Of a stretch of 49,307 nucleotides of DNA, positions 14,047 to 22,666 are shown piece by piece. The translations under genes were made by a program, and so were the position numbers. This DNA is from JAAYCI01 sp964369525 (GTDB lineage: Bacteria; Bacillota; Clostridia; Oscillospirales; Ruminococcaceae). Under the pieces are notes generated by a model. That model searched no databases. It was not told the origin of the DNA and saw only the letters and a list, made by a program, of their open reading frames with translations. Each line of letters opens with the position of its first letter. The first letter of the stretch is position 1. The stretch spans positions 1 to 49,307 of the forward strand of contig CAYJEW010000011.1 of the NCBI GenBank assembly GCA_964369525.1. Direction: 5' to 3'.

Positions 14047-16467
14047 TTATTGCAGAGTATTTTTCCAGCCAACATTTACCTTGTCGCCGCTGCGCAGCTC
14101 GTCTACAAACGAAGCTTCGCTTCCGTTAAGCATAAGCTCTAAAGGGCCTTGCGGGTTGGCAGGGTCTATGTCCACTAGCGTGAGCACATCAAACACACAG
14201 TAGGTTTCGCCGCTTGCCTTAGCAGGCAGTATAACGGTTTTGCCGTTTAGGTCTATGCGTAAACTGCCTGCAATGGGCGCTGGCGTGACGGTTTCTTCTG
14301 GTTCTGGGGCAGGCGTATGTGTAGTAGGGGAGGCCATGCCGAATGAAAGCGAAGTGTTTTGGGTAGCGGTAGGCACAAGCTCTTCGGAATCAGGCTTTGC
14401 TGCATCCAGCGGGGCCTCGGATAAGCTACCGCCGCTGGAGGCGTGTGCTTGCGCGTTGGCAGGCTGTTGTCCAAAAGATAGTGCACTGCTAGACGCAGGT
14501 TTGGCTGGCGGCTCAGCTGGCAGACTTTGAGCAGGCTTTATATTAGCGGGTTCCATACCTGCAAATTGCGGTAGCGGCGCAGTGTTCACAGGCGCAGCAG
14601 ATTCTGAGCTTAAAGCAGTAGCTACAAGCGCCTGGGGCTCGGCTGCTGCAGGTGGCGCCGCATTGTCAGTGGTTTCTTTAGGTGTAGAGGCTGACGAGAC
14701 ATTTGTGCCCTGCAAAATATTCAGTGTGTCGCTTAAAGACGATATGTCATCGCCGTCCTGTAAAAGCTGGTTTAAATCGGCAGGCAAGCCATTTGCCGTA
14801 AGGTTATCAGCATTGGCAACAACCCCCGCAGCCTCGCAAAGCTCACCAATTGTTTTAACATGGAAAACCTCAACCACATCTTGGTCAAGTATAGGTGTTT
14901 CAGCAGGCGCAACAGTGCCGTTAACCCGTGCAATAGTACCAGCTAATAGTGGCGCACCGTTTAGCACAACGGTGATAGAAGGCTCGCGATTGGTGTAGCT
15001 GCCCACAGTAGCAAAGGCGTCCTCGCCCTTTTTTGCAGGGATTATATCCAGTCGGTCGCCATCCTGCACAGCCGCGGTAAAACTGCCGAGCTGCCCGTTT
15101 ATTTTTAGCTCGGCGGTAGTGTATGCGCCACCGCGTACCACAATGCGCTCGCCGTTAAGCGTGAACGTGAGCGAGCGGCCGTTGCGCCCCATAAGGTCAG
15201 AGTAGGTATAACCTGCCAAAAGCAGAATGTCTATAACATTGGGTGTAGATAGGTTGAACAAGCGCACCCGCTGCCCGTTTACCACGGCCGAGGCGCCATC
15301 GGCCAGCGAGTTGTCTAGCGAGATAAGCGCTATGCCAAGCGGTGTTGCATATTCGGGGTCATCAATACCGGAGTTGCTGTTCACAATGCGGCCGGAAAAG
15401 TTTGTGCCCGCCATAGCCACACGGTTGGCAGGTAGCTGAAGCTTATCGGCAAGCAAAGCGCAAAGACCAGGTGTTTTGCTGCCGCCGCCAACCATAAAAA
15501 CGGCAGCAGGCGCTTCACTATTGCACGCTATAATTCGTTCATGTATCACATCGGCCAGTGTTTCCACAGCAGGCGCTATGGTGGCCGCTATTTCTTGGGT
15601 GTCCACCTGTTGTTCAAAGCCTAAAATATCGGTGTAGCTAAATGGCGCATCCTGCTTTAGGGATAGCTTCATCTGCTCGGCTGTTGCAAAATCCACAAGG
15701 TATTTGCGTATTATTGTTTCGGTAATCTCGTCACCTGCAATGGTTGCCATGGTGTAGCCGGAAATAGTGCCGTCGGCGCTTAGCGCAATATCGCTTGTGC
15801 CTGCGCCAATATCCACCAGTGCAAGGTTGAGCAGCCGTAAATCTTGAGGAATAACCGCACGCATAGCAGCAATAGGCTCTAGCGTCATGGTGGTGATTTC
15901 CAGGTTAATTAAGTTCATGCAGTGGCGCAGGCTCTCCACCACTTCGGTGGGTAAAAATGTGGCAATTATCTCCACTTCGGCAGCGCTTGCCCTGTGGCCG
16001 ATTATGGTGGAAAATGGGTAATCATCTAAAAGATAACGAACAACCGAGTATCCTACGCAGTAGTAAGGCGATGCCTCTACCTGTGTGTCCAGCGCAAGGC
16101 GAGCCTCATTAACCGCAGCGCTCTCCAGTGAAAAAGCGGTTTGGGCAGTGATGGGCTGGTTGCTGGGTAGCTGCATCTGCGCGGTGGCACGGCAGGTTTC
16201 CAGCGCGCGGCCCGCTGCCGCAATTCCAACCTCTGTAAAAGTTACGTCCAGTTTTTCTTCTACACGTCGTTTTACAATGTTTGCAACAAAAGCTACCTGC
16301 TCTATGTCTTCAATCTGCCCGTCAATCATAGCTCGGCGTGGATGAGCCTCGGCCTCGCAAGCGTCTATAACAAAAATATCGCCTTCTTTGTGGCCGGCAA
16401 TACCTACCACATTGCGAGTGCCGATATCAAGTATAAATATTTGGTTATCTTTGCTATGCTGCTCCAC
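14047..16467 (-). CDS. FtsA/PilM-like actin-fold protein with C-terminal beta-grasp-like repeats
   Basis: An 806-residue protein, about twice the length of FtsA. Residues 1-390 are an FtsA-type ATPase: phosphate loops DIGTRNVVG (14-22) and VDIGAGTSDIAL (218-229) and adenosine motif VGGGSKTPGL (326-335). Residues 430-475 and 495-575 look like beta-grasp units (LNGERIVV...INGQLGSF...DGDRLDI, then LNGAPLL...NGTVAPAE); 585-732 is an Ala/Pro/Ser-rich linker; 735-803 is a third unit (LNGKTVIL...LNGSEASFVDEL..GDKVNV). No C-terminal amphipathic membrane-targeting helix typical of FtsA is visible. It lies in a motility operon beside PilZ and CheV. Since the linker separates units, it may be a scaffold; a division role is not assured. 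Confidence 0.75.
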   Translation of the reverse strand: MEQHSKDNQIFILDIGTRNVVGIAGHKEGDIFVIDACEAEAHPRRAMIDGQIEDIEQVAFVANIVKRRVEEKLDVTFTEVGIAAAGRALETCRATAQMQLPSNQPITAQTAFSLESAAVNEARLALDTQVEASPYYCVGYSVVRYLLDDYPFSTIIGHRASAAEVEIIATFLPTEVVESLRHCMNLINLEITTMTLEPIAAMRAVIPQDLRLLNLALVDIGAGTSDIALSADGTISGYTMATIAGDEITETIIRKYLVDFATAEQMKLSLKQDAPFSYTDILGFEQQVDTQEIAATIAPAVETLADVIHERIIACNSEAPAAVFMVGGGSKTPGLCALLADKLQLPANRVAMAGTNFSGRIVNSNSGIDDPEYATPLGIALISLDNSLADGASAVVNGQRVRLFNLSTPNVIDILLLAGYTYSDLMGRNGRSLTFTLNGERIVVRGGAYTTAELKINGQLGSFTAAVQDGDRLDIIPAKKGEDAFATVGSYTNREPSITVVLNGAPLLAGTIARVNGTVAPAETPILDQDVVEVFHVKTIGELCEAAGVVANADNLTANGLPADLNQLLQDGDDISSLSDTLNILQGTNVSSASTPKETTDNAAPPAAAEPQALVATALSSESAAPVNTAPLPQFAGMEPANIKPAQSLPAEPPAKPASSSALSFGQQPANAQAHASSGGSLSEAPLDAAKPDSEELVPTATQNTSLSFGMASPTTHTPAPEPEETVTPAPIAGSLRIDLNGKTVILPAKASGETYCVFDVLTLVDIDPANPQGPLELMLNGSEASFVDELRSGDKVNVGWKNTLQ

Positions 16468-16550
16468 CCTGGGCCCTCCCGGAAAAATGGTTTAAAATAA
16501 CCGGCCGCCCGTAAGCAGCCGGCAGTAAGCGACAGGATAATAGGTATGTT

Positions 16551-17249
16551 TTAGATGGCAGAATTACGCTGGCGGTTTTTTTCAAAGCGCTGTAACTGAA
16601 ACAGCTCTTTACACAGTGCATCCATCTGCTTTTCTGAAAAATCAAAGAATGTGCAGCCATACTGTGTGTCGCCACTGGGCATCTCAATCAAACGCTGCAC
16701 ACGTAGGCACAAACTCATAACCGACTCAAGCAGCGTAAACTCAACACAATAGCGTGCGCCGGGGTTTAACGCTACAAGGCTTTGCAGGCGCACACCGGTA
16801 AGGCTAATGTCCATCACACGTACATCTACAGATGAGTCCGACAGCATTTTTTCAGCTTCGGCGGCAGTGGCGGCTTGCACGGCAGTGTCGAACGAGCGCT
16901 GCTCGTCGTCGCTAAGCAGAATGCTAAGTTTTGCCGATACATTTGTGTTAACACGGAAAGCCCCGCGCCGCTCAAAATCTTGCAGCGGCTTCACTTCCTC
17001 TACCCGCACAAAGTTCTCGGTAGACAGATATACAATACCCACCTGAATGCGAGTACCTTGCTTATCGTTGTACACAAAAAGCTTTACAGGGGTGCGGTAC
17101 TGTAATAAAGGTATACGGTCGTTGTTATTAGAAGTAAGCTCTAGCGCCCCTTGGTCAATCTTTATAATGCGGCCAACCGCAAGCAGATCGTTAGAAAGGC
17201 TTTTTACCTCACACAATGACCCTACGTATTCTTGGGGAAGTGCTAACAT
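16551..17249 (-). CDS. PilZ domain protein (YcgR/DgrA-like flagellar brake)
   Basis: A 232-residue protein with an N-terminal YcgR-like domain (about 1-95) and a C-terminal PilZ domain. The c-di-GMP ligands are present: the RxxxR segment ERRGAFRVNTN near residue 92 and the D-x-S-x-x-G segment VMDISLTGVRL near residue 145. Such proteins slow flagellar rotation when c-di-GMP is high. The inserted acidic/Ala stretch between them (DDEQRSFDTAVQAATAAEA) is longer than usual. It lies between ComFB and the FtsA-like gene in the motility operon. Confidence 0.9.
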   Translation of the reverse strand: MLALPQEYVGSLCEVKSLSNDLLAVGRIIKIDQGALELTSNNNDRIPLLQYRTPVKLFVYNDKQGTRIQVGIVYLSTENFVRVEEVKPLQDFERRGAFRVNTNVSAKLSILLSDDEQRSFDTAVQAATAAEAEKMLSDSSVDVRVMDISLTGVRLQSLVALNPGARYCVEFTLLESVMSLCLRVQRLIEMPSGDTQYGCTFFDFSEKQMDALCKELFQLQRFEKNRQRNSAI

Positions 17250-17292
17250 AATCTACCTCTTTCGTTGTCGTTTTAATGGTGACAGAAGTATG

Positions 17293-17586
17293 TTACTGGC
17301 GAGTGGTGCGGTTGCAATGTGGCCCACTTTTTTGCAGGGCATCAATGCCATGGCCTATAGCAACCATAACGTCCGACATCACCTGCAGCTCTTTGCTTTT
17401 ATACTGACCAAAAATTTCCCCCGCCTTACCTGTTACGTAAAATGGTGATAAATTATTAAGTGCCACACACTTGATATATGTAATGCAGACAGGGCATTGA
17501 CATATATCGGTATATTTTTCCGCTTTATATGTCAACTCGCTTTTTAACGCATTATCCACAAGCGTTTCCATAAAATTATGCACCAA
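17293..17586 (-). CDS. ComFB family protein
   Basis: A 97-residue protein of the late competence protein ComFB family. It shows the expected N-terminal NFMETLVDNAL, the CxCxxC pattern of CQCPVCITYIKCVALNNL, and SPFYV.GKAGEIF. In B. subtilis ComFB lies between comFA and comFC, but family members also occur with flagellar genes, and cyanobacterial ones bind cyclic dinucleotides. The start is uncertain: the TTG at 17586 has GAGG 9 bases upstream and gives MVHNFME; GTG codons at 17595 and 17583 are alternatives. It lies between the FlhB-C-like gene (about 100 bases away) and the PilZ gene. Confidence 0.8.
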   Translation of the reverse strand: MVHNFMETLVDNALKSELTYKAEKYTDICQCPVCITYIKCVALNNLSPFYVTGKAGEIFGQYKSKELQVMSDVMVAIGHGIDALQKSGPHCNRTTRQ

Positions 17587-17684
17587 AATGCACACCTCAT
17601 TTTATCTTCATAGATATTATACCAACTTAGCGGCAAAATGCAAAGATTTCTGTAAAAAAAAACTATAAACAACTAGAACCCAAG

Positions 17685-18074
17685 TTAATTTTCAGGTGCA
17701 TTTTGGCTGTCGACAAGTTGTCGCCGAAGCTTTTCGGCGTTAGCCAGCGGCGCAGCGGTGGCAGCAGAGGGCTCGGCGCTGTGTTTCAGTTTGCCTGCGG
17801 CCGAAAGAATTTGCATGTAGATAGCTGCGATAACCTCGTAAAGCTCGGGCGGAATATCGCGCCCAACCTCTAGCATACAAAGCATGCTGGCAGCACTGTC
17901 ATCTTTGAACACGGGGATGCCTTTTTCCTCGGCAACCCCTATAATTTTGTCGGCCATCTGCCCATATCCCGAGGCAATAACAACAGGGGCGTTGTCCTCT
18001 TCAAGACGATAACGTAGCGCTACAGCTTTATTTTTTCCTGCGCCTTTTTTTGCGCCAGCATTAGATTTTAACAT
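17685..18074 (-). CDS. FlhB C-terminal-domain homologue (FlhX/YlqH type)
   Basis: A 129-residue soluble protein equal to the cytoplasmic C-terminal domain of the flagellar export switch FlhB. AVALRYRLEEDNAPVVIASG, MADKIIGVAEEKGIPVFKD and LCMLEVGRDIPPELYEVIAAIY match that domain. The autocleavage motif NPTH, just before this region in FlhB, is replaced (GKNKAVAL), as in B. subtilis YlqH. An Ala-rich tail of 35 residues follows. It overlaps the end of the FliK-like gene by 14 bases, an arrangement that parallels ylqG-ylqH. Confidence 0.9.
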   Translation of the reverse strand: MLKSNAGAKKGAGKNKAVALRYRLEEDNAPVVIASGYGQMADKIIGVAEEKGIPVFKDDSAASMLCMLEVGRDIPPELYEVIAAIYMQILSAAGKLKHSAEPSAATAAPLANAEKLRRQLVDSQNAPEN

Positions 18075-19608
18075 CCATTCCCATCCTTTTGTGTGGTAGG
18101 TCTGTAAACACTTCCATTAAACTATGGGTGTGATCCAGTCTATCAATGTTTATAGTGTCGAAGCTGTACCCCAGCTGCGAAACCGCTTGGCGAATAGCAG
18201 GTCCAATGTCCTTGAGCTCGGTTAAGTAAGCGGCAGGGCAAAGCAGGTTTAGTGCAATACGTTTTTTAATAACATACAGCTCAGCCTCAAAGCGGCCAAC
18301 CCCCTCAACATCAAATACCATAAGCATGTGGGTGTTTTCGGCGGTATTACTGCTGGAGCGCTTGCCGGTTTCGTCTTCGGCGTTAGGGTCAATCCAAATT
18401 TCGGCAAATGCCTTCATATCCATATATTCTACAGGTACAATAAAATGCAAAAGCGGCGTAAAGTTGGAAGGGCTAGACAACAGGCTATGTACAATTTTTT
18501 CAAATTTATCGCCGCTAACCAGCTGCAGCTCTTCGCTTTGTGCCTGCGTACCTATGATTTTTGCCAGCACATCAATAACCTGGCTGGGCTCCTCAGCGCC
18601 GCGGGCCGAGTGCACACTGCTTTGTGGCAAAAATTTATCTATGTAGGCCTGTAATTTTTCAACCAGTTCGGCTTTTTGCGCATCGCCGTTCATATTAGAT
18701 AGCAACAGGCGCAAAGCATCGGGCAAAAAGTCATCATTGTCATTGTATCTGGAAAGATTGTATGCTACCAAGGGCACAATCTTTTCCATCTGCGGAGTAA
18801 ATAGAATGCTTTTTTCCACTGCCCGCAAAACATCGGTAACTTGTTCTTTTAATAGATGAAAGTTTTGTTGCGCGTCAGGTGCACGAAGCGCTTTTGTGAG
18901 GTCGGTTAATTGTTCAAACAAACGTGGGCTGGCGCTTAGGTTGTTGGCTAGATAGGTGAGGTTGTTTGCAACCGAGTTAAGTACGTCCTGGCGCGCAAAT
19001 GTAGCATTTATGCCCTTAAGGAGAACACCAATACTGGTGGCAAGCTCTGGGTTTGGGGCTTGCGGCTGCGCAGCAGAGGAACTGCTACTTGAAACAAACG
19101 GTAACGACGACAAAAAGCTCTCGGCAACGCTCGCGCTTGAGGTGCTTGCCGTGCCGGTAGAGGTAGCTGTTGCCTGCTGTAACAGGCTGCGTAGCTGATT
19201 AAAAAGCTCACCTTTAAAAAGAGTGGTGCTTTCGGCTTGGCGGGTAAGCTCGGGCACAATATCCTGCGGGGCAATAAGCAGCGCATTAAAAAGCTGCTCT
19301 ATCTCTTGCGTAAGCGCTGTATTTGTGCCGGGCAGCAGATGCACAACTTCTTGCAGCATGGAAATGTTGCGTATCATGGTGGCTGTCACTGCGGGGTCTT
19401 TCAGCAGGTCGGCCAGTATCTTTGGGGTCTCGTTCTCTTTAGGTAAAAAGGCAGTGTTCTGCTGTAATAGCTCAGAGGGGTCGGTGGTTTGCAACACACG
19501 GGTAACATCACTAAGGTCAAACGGTATGGCAGCATCGGCCGATGGCCGAACCGCCTGCGTGGGCAGCCGCTCAACCAAAGGGGTGCTAATTTTTAAAATA
19601 TCAGCCAT
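18061..19608 (-). CDS. FliK-like / YlqG-type protein
   Basis: A 515-residue protein, mostly helical, with a Ser/Thr/Ala-rich insert (about 150-185). Its C-terminal 110 residues (MLMVFDVEGVGRFEAELYVIKKRIALNLL and LGYSFDTINI) resemble the hook-length-control domain of FliK. Gene order with the following FlhB-C homologue is that of ylqG-ylqH. FliK measures hook length and triggers the FlhB switch, so this pair could be a second length-control and switch set, or the main one. It is the first gene of the minus-strand motility operon and is divergent from cheA. Confidence 0.75.
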   Translation of the reverse strand: MADILKISTPLVERLPTQAVRPSADAAIPFDLSDVTRVLQTTDPSELLQQNTAFLPKENETPKILADLLKDPAVTATMIRNISMLQEVVHLLPGTNTALTQEIEQLFNALLIAPQDIVPELTRQAESTTLFKGELFNQLRSLLQQATATSTGTASTSSASVAESFLSSLPFVSSSSSSAAQPQAPNPELATSIGVLLKGINATFARQDVLNSVANNLTYLANNLSASPRLFEQLTDLTKALRAPDAQQNFHLLKEQVTDVLRAVEKSILFTPQMEKIVPLVAYNLSRYNDNDDFLPDALRLLLSNMNGDAQKAELVEKLQAYIDKFLPQSSVHSARGAEEPSQVIDVLAKIIGTQAQSEELQLVSGDKFEKIVHSLLSSPSNFTPLLHFIVPVEYMDMKAFAEIWIDPNAEDETGKRSSSNTAENTHMLMVFDVEGVGRFEAELYVIKKRIALNLLCPAAYLTELKDIGPAIRQAVSQLGYSFDTINIDRLDHTHSLMEVFTDLPHKRMGMDVKI

Positions 19609-19810
19609 AAAGGGCGCTCCTTACCGTGCTATGCTGTCGGATATTGCATCGGGCTATTTTTTAAAAACAGATACAATTATTTTAACATGTATATGCATTT
19701 AGGCACAAGCTAAATGACACATAGCACTAAAAAAAGTAAAACAGCACCTGTTCAAAAATGAATTTTTTAAAAATTATGCATCAAATGCACATTTTTTGGG
19801 GTGCTTAAAC

Positions 19811-19838
19811 TTGCACAACACAGAAAAATTGATATAAT
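19811..19838 (+). promoter_or_regulatory. Promoter of the cheA operon
   Basis: TTGCAC (19811-19816), 16 bases, TATAAT (19833-19838) with a TGA just before, that is an extended -10. It leaves a leader of about 130 bases before cheA. Confidence 0.65.
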
Positions 19839-19896
19839 AATATTATAGTAATACGTCATAAAATAACGTAAATTTAATGTTTTTTACGTCCAAATC

Positions 19897-19924
19897 AAAA
19901 ATACACATTCTTATGTGTGTTTTT
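19897..19924 (+). terminator. Hairpin with T-run in the cheA leader, possible attenuator
   Basis: AAAAATACACAT (19897-19908), loop TCTT, ATGTGTGTTTTT (19913-19924): 12 pairs with one G-T, ending in T and followed by a second T7 run after GCTGG. It lies between the promoter and the cheA start, so it could limit read-through. The stem has few GC pairs. Confidence 0.4.
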
Positions 19925-19975
19925 GCTGGTTTTTTTGTGTAAATACAAGCAACTAACAGAAAAGCAGGTGATGAG

Positions 19976-22062
19976 ATGAGCATAATTGACGATAGCATGC
20001 GGCCCATGCTAGATACCTTCATCTTTGAAACAACAACATTGCTGGACCAACTGGACGAAATTTTGCTGGAGGGCGAGAAGTCGCGAGCTCTTAGCGAAGA
20101 CCAAATCAACGAGATATTCCGTGCAATGCACACCATCAAAGGTTCCGGCGCCATGATGGGTCTTTCAGACGTGAGCGAGATGACCCACCGTGCAGAGGAT
20201 ATGTTTTTTATTATCCGCGACAACCCTGAAAAGATGGACGATGCAAACACGGGGCCGATTTTTGATATACTGTTTCAGGTATCAGACTTTTTGCGCCAAG
20301 AGCTGGGTAACCTTCAAGAGGACCCCGATGGTTACCAAAGCGCAGATGCTACAGCCCTTAGTGCAACCATTAAAACTCAAATTGCAGTGCTTAAGGGCGA
20401 AGCCGCGCCGCAAGCACCTGTAGCAGCCGTGGCGCCCGTAGTGCCTTCTGCCGAGCAGGCAGAAGCTGCACCTGCAGGGCAAGCAGAAAACGTACGCACG
20501 TTTAAGGTTTTCTTCCAAGAAGATTGCCAGATGGAAAATGTGCGTGCATTTATGCTTACAAATATGCTTAAAGAATACGGGCAGATTGTTGAAACACAGC
20601 CCCAAAACCCTGAGATGAACCCTGATGCACTACAGCAAATTGTAGACAATGGCTTCTTGTTTAGCATTCAATTCGACGGTGATATTAGCCAAATTCACAA
20701 CGTGATTGAAGGCGACACAAATGTGTCGGGTTATGAAGAAATTGTGCAAGAGGCGGAGCCTGAGGCCGCGCCTGCCCAAGTTCAAAGCGAGGGTGCGCAG
20801 CCCGATGCCGAGGTAAAACCAGCAACTGCCGCAGCAGCAGTTGCTGCTCCAAAAGCTGCACCACCGTCTGCANNNNNNNNNNTGACAGTCTAGTTGATAT
20901 CATGGGCGAGATTGTTATTGCCGAAAGCATGGTAGCCTCTAACCCCGACCTCAAAGACCTTGCACTGGATAATTTCAACAAAAGCGCGCGCCAACTACGC
21001 AAGCTGACCGACCAGATGCAAGACATTGTAATGAGCATCCGCATGGTGCCGCTAACAGCTACATTCCAAAAGATGGGGCGCATTGTGCGTGATATGAATA
21101 AAAACTTAGGTAAAGACGCAGAGCTTGTTACCATCGGCGGCGAAACCGAGGTAGACAAAAGCATAACCGATGTGCTGGCCGACCCACTTATGCACATGAT
21201 AAGAAACTCGATGGACCACGGCATAGAAATGCCAGAAGATCGTGCAGCTGCTGGCAAAACCGAAGGCGCAAGGGTAATATTGCAAGCCAAGAATGTTGGC
21301 AGCGATATTATTATCACCATTGAAGATAACGGCAAAGGCTTAAACCGTGAAAAACTGCTGGATAAAGCCGAGCGCAACGGTATTTTAACAAAACCCAGAA
21401 GCGAGTATACCGATAAAGAGGCATTTAGCCTAATTATGATGGCGGGTTTTTCCACCAACGAGGTAGTTACCGAGTACTCGGGCCGTGGCGTTGGCATGGA
21501 TGTTGTGCGCAAAAATATTGAAAGCCTTGGCGGTATGGTAAGCGTGGATAGCGTTACAGGAGAAGGCAGTACATTCACCATCAAAATCCCGCTAACACTG
21601 GCAATTGTAGACGGCATGGAGATTGGTGTGGCAGACGACACATTCACCATTCCAATAACTTCCATCAGCCAAATCTACAAGCTAAGCCCAGACACTGAAC
21701 TGCTAAGCGATACCGATGGAACCGAGATGGTAATGGTGCGCAACGTAACCTACCCTATAATTCGCCTACATCGTATTTACGATATTGATACTGAGGTTAC
21801 CGACCTTGCCGAGGGTATCCTTATTATTGTGGAAAGTGGCGATGCCAAGGCCTGTATATTTACCGACCGCCTGATAGGCGAGCAGCAGGTTGTAGTAAAG
21901 AGCTTCCCGAAATTCTTTAATAGATATAATGTTAAAGACCTTGGCTTCTCGGGATGCACCATTATGGGCGATGGGTCAATTAGCTTAATATTGGACATCA
22001 ACTGCTTGCTTGGCGCATACAGAAACGATTCCACCAACAACAGGGTGCGCAGCGCTTACTAA
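19976..22062 (+). CDS. cheA: Chemotaxis histidine kinase CheA (interrupted by an assembly gap)
   Basis: The gene begins with an Hpt domain (phosphorylated histidine H52 in AMHTIKGSGAMMG), followed by a CheY-binding P2 domain (about residues 165-260) and an Ala/Pro linker. Ten Ns at 20873-20882 then interrupt it. After the gap come the dimerisation helices (DSLVDIMGEIVIAESMV), the kinase domain (N box HMIRNSMDHGIEMP, DNGKGL, GRGVGMDVV) and the CheW-like regulatory domain. The downstream frame is shifted by two relative to the upstream one if the gap is taken as exactly ten bases; the gap is most likely a placeholder, so I treat the gene as intact. It heads cheA-cheW-cheR-cheB. Confidence 0.95.
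20873..20882. other. Ten-N assembly gap inside cheA
   Basis: The gap lies between an Ala/Pro-rich linker and the start of the dimerisation domain. The codons after the gap lack the usual VxVxKL run just before DSLV, so at least some coding sequence is missing. Confidence 0.98.
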
Positions 22063-22116
22063 GCCGTTTATGCGGTGCACGCTTTGCCGCTTCAAGTAAA
22101 AAGGAGGGTACAACAG

Positions 22117-22608
22117 ATGGATGACAACAATGTTCAGCTGTTTGATGCAAAGGCAGAAGCCGATGAGCTTGAGGGCAAATCGCTTACGTTCTATATTGGC
22201 GAAACTATGTACAGCCTGTCGCTAACCAATGTACTGGAAATTATAAATGTGCAACCCATTGCAAAGGTTCCCGGCACGCCCATATATGTAAAAGGGGTTA
22301 TCAACCTACGCGGAGGCATTGTGCCGCTGGTAGACATGCGCCTTAAATTTGGCCAGCCCGAGCGTGATTATGACGACCAAACAAATTTTATTATCACCCA
22401 ACTTGGAGAGATGCAGGTGGGCCTTGCAGTGGATAGGGTATCTAATGTTATCAAAGCCGATGCAATAGATATTTCCAGTTTGCCGGAGTTTTCTACCGTA
22501 AATACCAATAAGTATATGAACAGCGTATCGCGCATTGGCGATGTGCTGGTTATGAACCTTAACTGCGAAAACATACTGGAAGATGACAACATAGTGTACA
22601 TGGGGTAA
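22117..22608 (+). CDS. cheW: Chemotaxis coupling protein CheW
   Basis: A 163-residue single CheW domain (about 18-155) that bridges receptors and CheA. TFYIGETMYSLSLTNVLEII, the VKGVINLRGGIVPLVDMR segment and the VDRVSNVI segment are family hallmarks. I chose ATG 22117, which has AGGAGGG 9 bases upstream; a longer reading from 22075 has none. It lies 54 bases after cheA and 58 bases before cheR. Confidence 0.96.
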   Translation: MDDNNVQLFDAKAEADELEGKSLTFYIGETMYSLSLTNVLEIINVQPIAKVPGTPIYVKGVINLRGGIVPLVDMRLKFGQPERDYDDQTNFIITQLGEMQVGLAVDRVSNVIKADAIDISSLPEFSTVNTNKYMNSVSRIGDVLVMNLNCENILEDDNIVYMG

Positions 22609-22666
22609 GGCAAACTAAGCTTAATGCGTGCAATATTTGCATACATTACAAACAAAAGAGGGAATT

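Larger units (their letters stand above)
19609..19975. other. Divergent control region between fliK-like gene and cheA
   Basis: This 367-base AT-rich region holds the cheA promoter and leader hairpin described separately. No gene is visible. The minus-strand promoter of the FliK-like gene must lie near 19620-19760, but I see no convincing hexamer pair there and no clear sigma-28 site (TAAA-15-GCCGATAA) on either strand. Confidence 0.5.

Noticed and set aside
19806..19835. Sigma-28 (SigD) flagellar promoter before cheA
   Set aside because: TAAA and a GATAT-like box are present but 18 bases apart instead of 15, and the -10 matches only five of eight; the sigma-A reading is better.
20685..21665. 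Minus-strand open frame across cheA and the N gap
   Set aside because: Shadow of the cheA kinase domain; it only stays open because Ns hide stops.
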